Shown here piece after piece: positions 33,390-42,472 of a stretch of DNA of 64,000 nucleotides. The notes under the pieces are model-generated. The model made no database searches, had not been told where the DNA came from, and saw only the letters and a list, made by a program, of their open reading frames with translations. A program made the translations under genes and the position numbers. This DNA is from Rhodococcus jostii NBRC 16295 (GTDB lineage Bacteria; Actinomycetota; Actinomycetes; Mycobacteriales; Mycobacteriaceae). The first letter of the stretch is position 1. Each line of letters opens with the position of its first letter. The stretch is taken from contig NZ_BCWY01000014.1 of NCBI RefSeq assembly GCF_001894825.1, forward strand, positions 62,001 through 126,000, in the 5' to 3' direction.

Positions 33390-34991
33390 TCACACCTGCT
33401 GCGTTGCCCTGCTGTTCTCGCGGATGTGCAGGAGAGTCGGGCGATCGGCGTCGAATGCCGCCGTGATCGCCTCCGTCAGCGCTGCCGGCGACTCCACGGC
33501 TCGCCCGTGACAGCCCATCGCCCGCGCCACGGCGGGGAAGTCGATGCCGCCGAGCGTCACGGAGTGGACGGTGTCGCCGCGGTCCGCCATCTCGTTGCGG
33601 ATCTCCCCGTAGCCGCCGTTGTCGACGACGACGATCGGCAGCGGCAATCGGAGCTGCGCGGCGGTCGCGAGTTCGGGCAGCGTGAACATCACCCCGCCGT
33701 CGCCGAGGATCGCCAGCACCCGTCCGTCCGGGTCGGCGACGGACGCGCCGATGGCCGCGGGCAGACCGTATCCCAGCGTCCCCTGTCCGGTCGGGTAGAG
33801 GAACCCGCCGGGGCGATGCACCGTGAGGTTCGACAGCGCACCGTAGTAGCAGGCCATGGTGCTGTCACCGGCGATCACCGTGGATTCGTCGACGACCGGT
33901 GCGATCGCGGCCATCATGTCCAGCCACGGAGCCCCCTCGGCGGCGGCGTCGGCGCGGAGGTCACGGCGGAATCCGGCGGCCCGTTCGTGGGCATCGGAAT
34001 CCTCGCGCATCTTCGCGACGTCGAGTAGCTGCGACACCGTCGTGGCGGCGTCGCCGAGCAGGCGGATCGCGGGATCCGCGTTCGTGGTCATCGAGGTCGG
34101 GTCGACGTCGATGCGAATCAGCTTGCGGTCCAGGTCGACCGGGCCGTACCAGAAATCGGAGGGCGCGAACTCCGTGCCGATCGCGACGACGCAGTCGGCG
34201 GACTCGAGCGCCGCACGCACGGACGGGTGGTGGACGCCGGCACCCACCGACAGCGGGTGGTCCTCGTCGAGAACGCCCTTGCCGTTGGTCGTCGTGAGGA
34301 CGGGCGCGGACAGGCGTTCGGCGAGTGCACGGACCTGCGGTGCGGCCGACCGGGCACCGCCGCCGACGATCAGCACGGGTGCCGTCGAATCGGCGAGGAA
34401 CCGGGCGGCTTCGGTGACCGCGTGCGACGGCGCGGCGAGCGGAGCCGCCTCGACCGGCGCGACGATCCGGACGTCCGCTTCCGCGTCGAGGATGTCCACG
34501 GGGATCTCGATGTGCACCGGTCGCGGTCTGCCCGAATTCATGGCGGCGAAGGCGTAGGCGATCGCCCGGGGAATCTCGGCGACGCTCGTCACCCGGTGGC
34601 TGTACGCGACGATCGCCTCGAGCGCGGCCTGCTGATTCTTCACCTCGTGGAGGTAGCCGTTTCCGCGCCCGGGGTGGGTGAGCGGCAGGGCCGGCGAGAG
34701 GAACAGAACCGGGACCGAGTCCGACCACGCCTGCGCCGCGGCGGCGGCCGCGTTGAGGATGGCGGGACCGGTGGTGGTCAGGCAGACGCCCGGTTTTCCC
34801 GTCACCCGGGCATAACCGTCCGCGGCGTAACCGGCGCCCTGCTCGTGCCGGGTCAGGACGGAGCGGATCGGCGAGTCGGTCAAGGCGGCGTAGACGGACA
34901 GGTTGTGGGTGCCGGGTATTCCGAAGACCGTGTCGACTCCGTGTGCGGCGAGGGCCGCGACGAGTGCCTGGCCGCCGTTCTGGCTTGTCAT
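33390..34991 (-). CDS. ThDP-dependent 2-oxoacid decarboxylase / acetolactate synthase-like enzyme
   Basis: A 533-residue thiamine-diphosphate enzyme. The catalytic Glu lies in LTRHEQGAGYAADGYAR, the ThDP-Mg motif runs GDGGVMFTLPELATA to DNGGYGE, and the central domain has the DHVE-like VLIVGGGAR segment. In this pathway setting (amine or amino-acid oxidase, aldehyde dehydrogenase) a 2-oxoacid decarboxylase such as 5-guanidino-2-oxopentanoate decarboxylase (AruI type) fits better than an anabolic acetolactate synthase; no small regulatory subunit is nearby. The ATG at 34991 has GGGAGGG at good spacing, although the frame is open far upstream. Confidence 0.83.
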   Translation of the reverse strand: MTSQNGGQALVAALAAHGVDTVFGIPGTHNLSVYAALTDSPIRSVLTRHEQGAGYAADGYARVTGKPGVCLTTTGPAILNAAAAAAQAWSDSVPVLFLSPALPLTHPGRGNGYLHEVKNQQAALEAIVAYSHRVTSVAEIPRAIAYAFAAMNSGRPRPVHIEIPVDILDAEADVRIVAPVEAAPLAAPSHAVTEAARFLADSTAPVLIVGGGARSAAPQVRALAERLSAPVLTTTNGKGVLDEDHPLSVGAGVHHPSVRAALESADCVVAIGTEFAPSDFWYGPVDLDRKLIRIDVDPTSMTTNADPAIRLLGDAATTVSQLLDVAKMREDSDAHERAAGFRRDLRADAAAEGAPWLDMMAAIAPVVDESTVIAGDSTMACYYGALSNLTVHRPGGFLYPTGQGTLGYGLPAAIGASVADPDGRVLAILGDGGVMFTLPELATAAQLRLPLPIVVVDNGGYGEIRNEMADRGDTVHSVTLGGIDFPAVARAMGCHGRAVESPAALTEAITAAFDADRPTLLHIRENSRATQQV

Positions 34992-35050
34992 CGATGCCCT
35001 CCCATGGGCTGTGCAGTGTTCGTGCTCGGATCGTGGGCGGGGTGCCCGAA

Positions 35051-35086
35051 CGGGTGCGGGGCGGAGGAAGACCCCCGCCCCACCCG
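35051..35086 (-). terminator. Imperfect GC hairpin between acyl-CoA dehydrogenase and ThDP genes
   Basis: CGGGTGCGGGGCGG (35051-35064) pairs with 35075-35086 with a two-base bulge. It starts seven bases after the acyl-CoA dehydrogenase stop; more likely an attenuator within the operon than a full terminator. Confidence 0.4.
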
Positions 35087-35092
35087 CGCCCG

Positions 35093-36253
35093 TCAGTCCA
35101 GGTTTCGGGAAATGACGAGCTTCATGATGTCGGAGGTGCCTTCCTCGATCTCCTCCAGTTTGACGTCGCGCATCCACTGCTCGACGGGATACTCGCGGGA
35201 ATACCCCCACCCGCCGAGCGTCTGCACGGCCGCATGGGTGACGAACATGGCGGTCTCGGATGCGGTCAACTTGGCCATGGCGGCGATGCCGCGGGCGTTT
35301 CCGCCGCTGTCGATGATGCGGGCGGCGTGGTGGACGAGCAACCGGGCGGATTCGATCCTCGTCGCCATGTCGGCCAGCCGGAACGCGACCGCCTGGTGTT
35401 CGATGATCGGCACGCCGAACTGCTTGCGCGACTTGGCGTAGTCGAGGGCGTACTCGTAGGCGGCGCGGGCGGCGCCGACGGCGGCCGCCCCGAGCACCAC
35501 CCGGGAGATGTCGAACGTGCCCATCAGCCCGTAGAAGCCCTGCCCTTCCTCGCCGAGACGGTTCTCCTCGGGGACGAACACGTTGTCGAAGAAGATCTCC
35601 CGGCACACGATGGCGCGCTGTCCCATCTTCTTCATCGGCTCACCGAACGTCATTCCCTCGGCCCCCTTCTCGATCAGGAACGCCGAGACGCCGCCGGACC
35701 GCTGCGTGCGGTCGGTCTTCGCGAACACGACGTAGAACTGGGCGGCGCCGGCGTTGGAGATCCACGCCTTCTGCCCGGTGATCCGGTAGCCGCCGTCGAC
35801 GCGTGCGGCCGTGGTGACGATCGACGCCGCATCCGAGCCGGATCCCGGTTCGGTGGTGGCCAGTGAGGTCATCGGGGCGTTCGGCCCGGTGAGGGGTCCG
35901 AGCCACTGCTTCTTCTGCTCCTCGGTGCCGAGCACCATGATCGGATCGGAGAAGAAGCCGTTGGAGCACACGAGGTTTCCGATGCCGGGGTCACCCCAGC
36001 AGAGCTCCTCCTGCACCAGGCACTGGGTGAACACGTCGCCCATGCCGCCTCCGCCGAACTCCTCGGGGATCATGAAGTCGGTGATGCCCACCGCGGCTGC
36101 CTTCGCGAAGATGTCGACCGGGGTGACGACATCCGCCTCGTCGACCTCCCGTCCGCGGGGCCGGATCTCTTTCTGCGCGAAGTCGCGGCACAGCTCGATG
36201 ATCTGCTTCTGCTCGTCGGTCAGGGGCCAGGCAGGGATATTGGTGGTGGTCAT
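35093..36253 (-). CDS. Acyl-CoA dehydrogenase
   Basis: A 386-residue flavoprotein with both acyl-CoA dehydrogenase signatures (MTSLATTEPGSGSDAAS and the C-terminal QTLGGWGYSREYPVEQWMRD). The catalytic Glu is in its normal place in EIEEGTSDI, so it should carry out ordinary alpha,beta-dehydrogenation of an acyl-CoA. It lies between the aldehyde dehydrogenase and ThDP genes, with gaps of 57 and 101 bp. It would act after the ADP-forming CoA ligase; the acyl group is unknown. Confidence 0.93.
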   Translation of the reverse strand: MTTTNIPAWPLTDEQKQIIELCRDFAQKEIRPRGREVDEADVVTPVDIFAKAAAVGITDFMIPEEFGGGGMGDVFTQCLVQEELCWGDPGIGNLVCSNGFFSDPIMVLGTEEQKKQWLGPLTGPNAPMTSLATTEPGSGSDAASIVTTAARVDGGYRITGQKAWISNAGAAQFYVVFAKTDRTQRSGGVSAFLIEKGAEGMTFGEPMKKMGQRAIVCREIFFDNVFVPEENRLGEEGQGFYGLMGTFDISRVVLGAAAVGAARAAYEYALDYAKSRKQFGVPIIEHQAVAFRLADMATRIESARLLVHHAARIIDSGGNARGIAAMAKLTASETAMFVTHAAVQTLGGWGYSREYPVEQWMRDVKLEEIEEGTSDIMKLVISRNLD

Positions 36254-36310
36254 AGGGGTTCCTTCGCTTCCGATGTGGCTGTGTCGGTATGGGTTGTGGG
36301 GTGCGGCGGG

Positions 36311-37744
36311 TCAGCGCTGCACGGCCGTCAGTTCGGTGAACTCCTCGACGCCGGCCCGGCCGAGTTCCCGACCGAGACCGGAGGACTTCCAGCCGCCGAA
36401 CGGCGCCTCGGGGTTGAACGCGGCGCCGTTGACGTCGACCTGACCGGTGTCCATCCGGGCCGCGACGCCCAGCGCCCGCTCCGGGTCGGCCGACCACACG
36501 GCTCCGCCGAGTCCGTAGTCGCTGTCGTTGGCGAGCCGGACCGCGTCCTCGTCGCCGTCGTGGGGGAGGACGACCAGGACGGGTCCGAAGATCTCTTCGC
36601 GCACGACGGGGTCGTGCGGTCCGACATCGGCGATCACGGTCGGTCGCAGATAGTGGCCGCGTTCGAGGCCGTCGGGAAGACCGGTGCCTCCGGCCGCCAG
36701 TCGGGCCCCGCCGGCGATCGCGGCGTCGACGGTCTCGGCGATCGATCGTCGCTGCGCGGCGGAGATCACCGGGCCGAGTTGCGTCGCGCGGTCCCACGGA
36801 TCGCCCACTCGCAGCGTGTCGGCGTGGTCGGCGGCGAGTGCGACGGCCTCCTCGTACCGGGCGCGCGGCACGAGGAGCCGGGTCCACGCGCTGCACGTCT
36901 GACCGGAATTGAGCATCGCGGCGTCGACGGTCGCGGTGACAGCCCTGTGCAGAGGCGCGTCGCCCAGCACCACACTGGCCGACTTGCCGCCGAGTTCGAG
37001 GCACGCACGCTTCAGCGACTCCGCGGCCGCGTGCGCGACGCCCCGGCCCACGGCGGTGGAGCCGGTGAAGGACACCACGTCGACGCCGGGATGGCCGGCG
37101 AGCGCCGCCCCGACCGTTCGGCCGCTGCCCGGTACGAGGTTCACGACGCCCGGGGGAAGTCCCGCGGCGAGGGCGGCATCGGCGAACAGGTAGGTGGACA
37201 GCGGCGTGAGTTCGGCGGGCTTGACGACGGTGGTGCATCCCGCCGCGAGAGCAGCTCCCACCTTGGCCGCGAGCTGGTAGAAGGGGTAGTTCCACGGCGT
37301 GATGCAGGCGACGACACCCGCGGGTCGACGCAGCACCAGCGAATGATCCAGCTGTTCCCGGAAGGGAAGGTCGCGGGCCAGCCGGGCATACGACTCGAGG
37401 ATCTCGATGCCGAGGTCGATGTGCGCGTCCTCGGCCACAGAGACCGGGGCTCCCACCTCCGCGACCGTGGTGTCGACGAGCAGCTGCCTCCTGGCCCGCA
37501 GCTCGGTGCAGAGGTTGTCGAGGGCTTCGGCTCGTTGCTCGGGAGTGCGTGCACCCCAGGTGGCTCCGGCGGAGCCTGCCGCCGCGACCGCAGCATCGAC
37601 GTGGGTGGGACCGGCCGATGCGGACCTGCCGATCACGGACTCGGTGGCCGGGTCGTGCACGTCCGTGCCGTCCGGGACGGGAATCCAGTCGCCGCCGACG
37701 AGGATCGAGTCGCGGTCCCACGCGGTGTGCATCGTGGAGGTCAT
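36311..37744 (-). CDS. NAD(P)-dependent aldehyde dehydrogenase
   Basis: A 477-residue ALDH. Key parts are the PWNYPF segment with the oxyanion Asn, cofactor Lys in TTVVKPAELTPLS, FTGSTAVGRGV, catalytic Glu in LELGGKSASVV and catalytic Cys in NSGQTCSAWTRL, with EEIFGPVL near the end. It should oxidise the aldehyde produced by the amine oxidase or ThDP enzyme to an acid. The ATG at 37744 overlaps the stop of the SDR gene upstream by four bases; the longer open frame is only a shadow of the SDR. Confidence 0.94.
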   Translation of the reverse strand: MTSTMHTAWDRDSILVGGDWIPVPDGTDVHDPATESVIGRSASAGPTHVDAAVAAAGSAGATWGARTPEQRAEALDNLCTELRARRQLLVDTTVAEVGAPVSVAEDAHIDLGIEILESYARLARDLPFREQLDHSLVLRRPAGVVACITPWNYPFYQLAAKVGAALAAGCTTVVKPAELTPLSTYLFADAALAAGLPPGVVNLVPGSGRTVGAALAGHPGVDVVSFTGSTAVGRGVAHAAAESLKRACLELGGKSASVVLGDAPLHRAVTATVDAAMLNSGQTCSAWTRLLVPRARYEEAVALAADHADTLRVGDPWDRATQLGPVISAAQRRSIAETVDAAIAGGARLAAGGTGLPDGLERGHYLRPTVIADVGPHDPVVREEIFGPVLVVLPHDGDEDAVRLANDSDYGLGGAVWSADPERALGVAARMDTGQVDVNGAAFNPEAPFGGWKSSGLGRELGRAGVEEFTELTAVQR

Positions 37745-38571
37745 CGCGCCGCCGCTCGCGAATCGGTGTACACCGATTTGCCGAGCCACTGGCCACCATC
37801 CGTGACGAGGACCTCCCCGGTGACGTAGCCGGACCGGTCGCTGAGCAGGAAGGCGGCGGATTCGGCGACCTCCTCCGGCGTCGTGAAGCGGGCCGCGGGG
37901 ACGCTGGACAGTACCCGGGCGCGGTCCTGTTCGGTGGGCCACAAGGCGGCGCCGGCACCTTCGGTCTCGGTCGGTCCGGGTGCGATGCAGTTGATCCGGA
38001 CACCGCGACCACCCCATTCCACGGCCAGGGTGCGCGTCATCGCGACGACCCCCGCCTTGGCCGCGGCGCTGTGCACGGTGCCGGGATGACCGTGCCAGGC
38101 GTAGCTGGCGATGGTGTTGAGGATGGTGCCGCGGCCGGCGGCGAGCATGTGGCGACCGGCCGCGCGGGTGCAATAGAAGGTGCCGTTCAGGACGATGTCC
38201 ACGACGGCCCTCCATCCGCCCGGGGAGAGATCCTCGCTGGGCACCACGAAGTTTCCGGCGGCGTTGTTGACGAGCGCATCGAGCCGGCCGTGGCGATCGA
38301 CCACTCCGTCGATCGCCACGTCCACGGCGTCGGCGTCCCGCACGTCGCACACCACCGCTTCGGCTTTCCCGCCGACGCGTTCGGCCGACCGGACGGTGTC
38401 CTCCAGCGCATTCTGCCTGCGCCCGAGGACGACGACGGTTCCACCGGCCGCCGCCCACCGCACCGCGACGGCGCGTCCGATACCGGATCCGCCACCCGTC
38501 ACGACGGCGACACGATCCTGGAATTCGTCGGCCGTGTTCGGGACGAGGCCGGGGGAGTGGGTCTGGGTCAT
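37741..38571 (-). CDS. Short-chain dehydrogenase resembling 2,4-dienoyl-CoA reductase
   Basis: A 276-residue SDR with the NADP loop TGGGSGIG and NNAAGN. The canonical YxxxK is replaced by His-Ser-Ala-Ala-Ala-Lys (HSAAAKAGVVAMTRTLAVEW). The stretches NNAAGNFVVPSEDLSP, VDIVLNGTFYCTR and APGPTETEGA closely resemble eukaryotic-type 2,4-dienoyl-CoA reductases, which also lack the standard Tyr spacing. I therefore expect reduction of an unsaturated CoA thioester, which fits the adjoining CoA ligase and acyl-CoA dehydrogenase. It overlaps the ALDH gene by four bases. Confidence 0.85.
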   Translation of the reverse strand: MTQTHSPGLVPNTADEFQDRVAVVTGGGSGIGRAVAVRWAAAGGTVVVLGRRQNALEDTVRSAERVGGKAEAVVCDVRDADAVDVAIDGVVDRHGRLDALVNNAAGNFVVPSEDLSPGGWRAVVDIVLNGTFYCTRAAGRHMLAAGRGTILNTIASYAWHGHPGTVHSAAAKAGVVAMTRTLAVEWGGRGVRINCIAPGPTETEGAGAALWPTEQDRARVLSSVPAARFTTPEEVAESAAFLLSDRSGYVTGEVLVTDGGQWLGKSVYTDSRAAAR

Positions 38572-38605
38572 CGCATTCTTCTCCTTGCTGTCGTGGGGTG
38601 TGGAC

Positions 38606-40669
38606 TCACGGGGCGGGGGACGGATCGGCGGCCACGACGAGTGCGTCGACCGTGAGTGCTCCGCCCGGGGCGACGCGGACGGGATTCAGTTCGATCTCGG
38701 CGATGTCGGAGCGCGCCGAGATCAACCGGGACACACCCGTGATCACCTCGACCAGGCTGTCGATCGACACCGCGGGCCGTCCCCGCCACCCACGGAGAAG
38801 CGGCAGGCAGCGCAGGCCTTCGAGCATCGCACGAGCATCCTCGGGGCCGACGGGCGCGGCTTCGAGGCCGATGTCCTGGAGCACCTCGGTTTCGGTGCCG
38901 CCGGCCCCCACCACGATCACGGGGCCGAGGTCGGGATCGCGGCGGGCGCCGACGAGGATCTCCACGACGTCCTGCCGAGTGTCCTGCTCCTCCACCACGT
39001 AGTCGCCGTCGCCGAGCCGTGCGCGCATGTCGTGGAAGGTGCGCAGCAAATGTTCGGGGCCGTCGATACCGACCACGACGCCGCCCGATTCGCTCTTGTG
39101 CTCGAGCCAGCTCGCCTTGAGGACGAAGGGAGCCCGTAGACGACCTGCCAGTTCGCGGGCTTCCTCGGCGGTGCGTACCACTCCGCCGTCGGGAAAGGAG
39201 ACGCCTAGTACAGTGAGAAGCTCACGCGCAGGCCAGTATCCGGCCCGAAGCTGTCCTTGTGGAACGTCCGTGGTCGGAGGTGTGTGGGCAGGCCGCGGCT
39301 GCCGCAGGCGGGACAGTCCGGACAGGGCGCGGACAGCGGAATCGATCGTGTCGTACACGGGCACGCCGTGCCGCCACAATGCCTGTGCCGTAATCGATTC
39401 CGGAGCCATGGTGTGCACCACGACGGGTTTGCCGGTCTCGGCGGACACCCGCCCGATCCGTTCGGCCACGGCCGCTTCACGCTCGGCGAGGGTGGGGGCG
39501 TCGCGTGCGTAGCAGCCGAAGTATCCGGTCAGCACGACCGCGTCCGACTCGTCGGCACGGAGAAGTTCTTCGACGACGCTCGCGTAGCTTCCCAGATCCT
39601 GCTCCCCGGCCCCGGCGAGGTCGACGGGGTTGCTGGTGGCCGCTCCCGGTGGCAGTTGCGCGGCAAGGGATTCGGCGAGGGCGGGCGAGAGGTCGGGGAC
39701 GGTGAGCGGGCTCGCGCTCGTCACGTCCGCGGCGATCGCGCACTGACCGCCGCTGTCGCCCACGATGGCGACGCGGTTGCCGGCGGGAACTGTCGTGGAG
39801 AGGAAAGCCCGGGCCACCGTGATCAGCTCGTCGGGAGTGTTCACCCGGAGCACTCCGGCCGCGCGGCAGGCCGCGTCCACGACGTCGGTGGCCGACGTGA
39901 GCGAGCCGGTGTGGGAACGGGCGAGGCGAGTGCTCGCCGCGCTGGCACCCACCGTCAGCAGCAGTGTCGGCCGTCCGGTGTCCCGGAGGGCGCGCAGAGT
40001 CCGGAACAGTGATTCACCGTCGCTGAAGCTTTCGAGGTACAGTGCGATCACCCGGGTCGGGTCGTGGCTGCCGAGATCGGCGAGCAGTTCGGCGGCGGTG
40101 ACGTCGGACTGGTTGCCGACCGAGACGAACCGGGAGACTCCCACCCCGTGGCGGGCGCCGAGTGTGGCGAGTTCGGAGCCGAGCTGCCCGCTCTGCGAGA
40201 CGATGGCGAGCGGGCCAGGGGTGAACCGCCCCCAGGCCAGTGAGAGGTCGGTGGCGCTGTCGTAGATGCCGAGGCTGTTGGTGCCGACGAGCCGCGCTCC
40301 GGCACTGCGGATCCGTTCCGCGAGTTCGGCTTCGGCGGGAACACCGGATGTGATGCCGAGGAATCCGCGGACGCCGAGGGCGAGGGCTTCGTCCACCACG
40401 TCCGAGACGAACGGCGCGGGCACGCAGAGCGCGACGAGATCCGGGACCTCGGGGAGCGCGGACAGGCTGGGATGGCATCGGTTGTCGAGAAGGGTGTCGG
40501 TTCTCCTGTTGACCAGATGGACCCGGCGGCGATGCGCGCCGGTGAGGGCGCCGCTCGCCAGCCAGTAGCCCCATTTCGCGGGGTCTGCGGAGGCGCCGAC
40601 GACGGCTACCGCGGCAGGGTCGGAGAACACGCTCAGTTGTGTGACGGACTCGGCCACCACAGTGGTCAT
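38606..40669 (-). CDS. ADP-forming acyl-CoA synthetase (acetate-CoA ligase family, fused alpha-beta)
   Basis: A 687-residue protein with the CoA-binding Rossmann domain first (VAVVGASADPAKWG), then succinyl-CoA-ligase-like domains with the phospho-His region (ARSHTGSLTSATD), and a C-terminal ATP-grasp domain (about residue 480 on, FVLKASWLEHKSESGGV). Members make acyl-CoA plus ADP and phosphate from acid, ATP and CoA. It is the first gene of the long leftward operon. The ATG at 40669 has GGAGAG upstream; an in-frame ATG at 40720 would place the N-terminus over the operator. The substrate is unknown. Confidence 0.88.
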   Translation of the reverse strand: MTTVVAESVTQLSVFSDPAAVAVVGASADPAKWGYWLASGALTGAHRRRVHLVNRRTDTLLDNRCHPSLSALPEVPDLVALCVPAPFVSDVVDEALALGVRGFLGITSGVPAEAELAERIRSAGARLVGTNSLGIYDSATDLSLAWGRFTPGPLAIVSQSGQLGSELATLGARHGVGVSRFVSVGNQSDVTAAELLADLGSHDPTRVIALYLESFSDGESLFRTLRALRDTGRPTLLLTVGASAASTRLARSHTGSLTSATDVVDAACRAAGVLRVNTPDELITVARAFLSTTVPAGNRVAIVGDSGGQCAIAADVTSASPLTVPDLSPALAESLAAQLPPGAATSNPVDLAGAGEQDLGSYASVVEELLRADESDAVVLTGYFGCYARDAPTLAEREAAVAERIGRVSAETGKPVVVHTMAPESITAQALWRHGVPVYDTIDSAVRALSGLSRLRQPRPAHTPPTTDVPQGQLRAGYWPARELLTVLGVSFPDGGVVRTAEEARELAGRLRAPFVLKASWLEHKSESGGVVVGIDGPEHLLRTFHDMRARLGDGDYVVEEQDTRQDVVEILVGARRDPDLGPVIVVGAGGTETEVLQDIGLEAAPVGPEDARAMLEGLRCLPLLRGWRGRPAVSIDSLVEVITGVSRLISARSDIAEIELNPVRVAPGGALTVDALVVAADPSPAP

Positions 40670-40707
40670 AGGGGACTCTCCTCGATCTCGCGTCGATCGG
40701 AAAATAG

Positions 40708-40727
40708 ATAACTGGCGCATCAGTCAA
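40708..40727. promoter_or_regulatory. 20-bp palindromic operator, amine regulon copy 3
   Basis: ATAACTGGCGCATCAGTCAA lies 38 bp upstream of the acyl-CoA synthetase start and matches the copies at 28886 and 28975, with two base changes in one arm. Confidence 0.62.
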
Positions 40728-40842
40728 TTTAGATTGTGGTGGCACTCACAGTGACTGTCAACCCACCTCTCGCGGCCCGGTCCGTGCCGCCGGGAAGTCG
40801 TCGCGCTCTTGACATCGAGTGTGATCGCCCTCACGATGATTC

Positions 40843-40862
40843 ATAACTGGCCCACCAGCCAA
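40843..40862. promoter_or_regulatory. 20-bp palindromic operator, amine regulon copy 4
   Basis: ATAACTGGCCCACCAGCCAA lies 41 bp upstream of the APC permease start. Its left ten bases equal those of copy 2, including the ATAAC -10-like overlap. Confidence 0.62.
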
Positions 40863-40903
40863 CTATTCGACAGCCTCTGTCCTGCCATCCGCGAGGAGTG
40901 TTC

Positions 40904-42394
40904 ATGAAGACTGTGCACGATGGATCGACCACGGAGGACGCGATGACGTCCTCGGCGGGAATCACCGACGCCGAGGACGGTCAGCTGCCGCGCGGAATCC
41001 TCCCGACCTGGGCGGTGTTCGGTGTGTCGCTCGGCATCCTGGCGCCCGCGTCCACGCTGGCCCTCGCGATCGGAGTGGTCGTCACGATCGCCGGCAATCT
41101 CAGCTGGATCACCTGGGCGGTGACCTCGGTCCTGGTTCTCGGGTTCGCCGGAGGCATCGGCTGGCTGGCCAAGCGCTTCACCACCACCGGAGGAACGTAC
41201 GGGCTCGCCGCCCGCGGGGCAGGGAAGCCGGCCGGATTCTTCGTCATGGTGACCCACCTCGCGTCATCGCTCGTCGCGGGACCCGCCTGCGTGATCGGTT
41301 CGGCGATCTACCTCGACGCGTTCCTGCAGAAGGTCGGTCTGCCCGCGAGCACGTGGAACCTCGGGATCTGCGCCGCAGCCGTCGCGGTCGCGGTGACGGC
41401 ACTGAATCTTCGCGAGGTGAAGCTGTCGGCGAAGCTGCTGCTGCTGATCGAATTCCTCACGGTGGCAGTGATCGTCGTGCTCCTCGTCGTGGTCCTCGCG
41501 AACTCGGATACCGGCCCGATCGACAGTCGGCAGTTCGACTTCCACGGCTTCAGCGCCACTGCGATTCTCGCGACCGCCGGCTTCTCCGTGTTCTCCCTCG
41601 CCGGTTTCGACCACGCCGCCACGCTGGGGCGGGAGGCGCGTCACCCCAAGCGCGCCATCAGCTTCGCCATCGTCGGCTCGGTGCTGGCCTGCGGTGTTCT
41701 CTACATCGTCGCCACCTACATCATCGTGCTCGGGTTCCGCGGGCTGCCGATCGACAACATGAACGCACCCCTCGACACCCTTGCGGAGCACAACGACGTC
41801 GGGTGGCTCGGCTACCTGATCGACATCGGTGTCGCCATCAGCTTCTTCGGTTCCACCCTCGGGGTCATGGCAGGCACCAGCCGGACGGTGTACACCCTGG
41901 CCCGCGATGGTCTGCTGCCCGCCCGCCTCGGCAACGTCAGTACCCGGCACAGCACCCCGGTCGGTGCGGTGACGACCCTCGGCGTCATCTATCTGGTGGC
42001 GGGACTGCTCGGCGTCCTGGTCACCACCGCGGAGACGTCCTACGGCCTGCTCGGGACATACGCCGGGTACATGCTGATCGCCGCCTACGGTCTCACCGCT
42101 CTCGCCGCCGGGTACTGCGCGGTGCGGTCACGCTCGCTGCGCCTGGGCATCGGACTCGCGACCGTCCTCGCCGCGCTCGGGTCGGTCCTCGTCTACTGGT
42201 ACAGCTTCAACCCGTTCCCGTCCGGTGCGCGGGGCGTGGTGGCGTGGATCTTCTTCGCGACCGTGCTCGGCTACCTCGCCCTGTACTGCTACCTGCGACT
42301 GCGCAAGCCCCTCGTCTTCGCGAGGATCGGTGAGTCGGACCGGAAGACGACGCTCGAGGTCGATGCGGACGAGAGGGCCGGTGTGGTCCGCTGA
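40904..42394 (+). CDS. APC-superfamily amino acid/amine permease
   Basis: A 496-residue transporter with about 12 hydrophobic segments. The first helix region (LPTWAVFGVSLGILAPAST), the TTTGGTYGLAARG motif and the AGFDHAATLGREARHPKRAI loop are typical of the amino acid-polyamine-organocation superfamily. The ATG at 40904 has GAGGAG six bases upstream. It diverges from the catabolic operon, with one operator copy near each start, and probably imports the substrate of the pathway. Confidence 0.88.
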   Translation: MKTVHDGSTTEDAMTSSAGITDAEDGQLPRGILPTWAVFGVSLGILAPASTLALAIGVVVTIAGNLSWITWAVTSVLVLGFAGGIGWLAKRFTTTGGTYGLAARGAGKPAGFFVMVTHLASSLVAGPACVIGSAIYLDAFLQKVGLPASTWNLGICAAAVAVAVTALNLREVKLSAKLLLLIEFLTVAVIVVLLVVVLANSDTGPIDSRQFDFHGFSATAILATAGFSVFSLAGFDHAATLGREARHPKRAISFAIVGSVLACGVLYIVATYIIVLGFRGLPIDNMNAPLDTLAEHNDVGWLGYLIDIGVAISFFGSTLGVMAGTSRTVYTLARDGLLPARLGNVSTRHSTPVGAVTTLGVIYLVAGLLGVLVTTAETSYGLLGTYAGYMLIAAYGLTALAAGYCAVRSRSLRLGIGLATVLAALGSVLVYWYSFNPFPSGARGVVAWIFFATVLGYLALYCYLRLRKPLVFARIGESDRKTTLEVDADERAGVVR

Positions 42395-42406
42395 CGGTGG
42401 CCTGCC

Positions 42407-42461
42407 CCGTACGAACGGGACGCTCGTTGCGACAGATCGAACGAGCGTCCCGTTCGTACGG
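42407..42461. repeat. Intergenic hairpin, family B, copy 2 (bidirectional terminator)
   Basis: A perfect 22-bp stem (42407-42428 with 42440-42461) and 11-base loop lies between the convergent APC permease and TetR genes. Its central 18-bp stem is identical to the hairpin at 27431-27477, and the loops differ at two bases. Confidence 0.8.
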
Positions 42462-42472
42462 CAGCAAGACCG

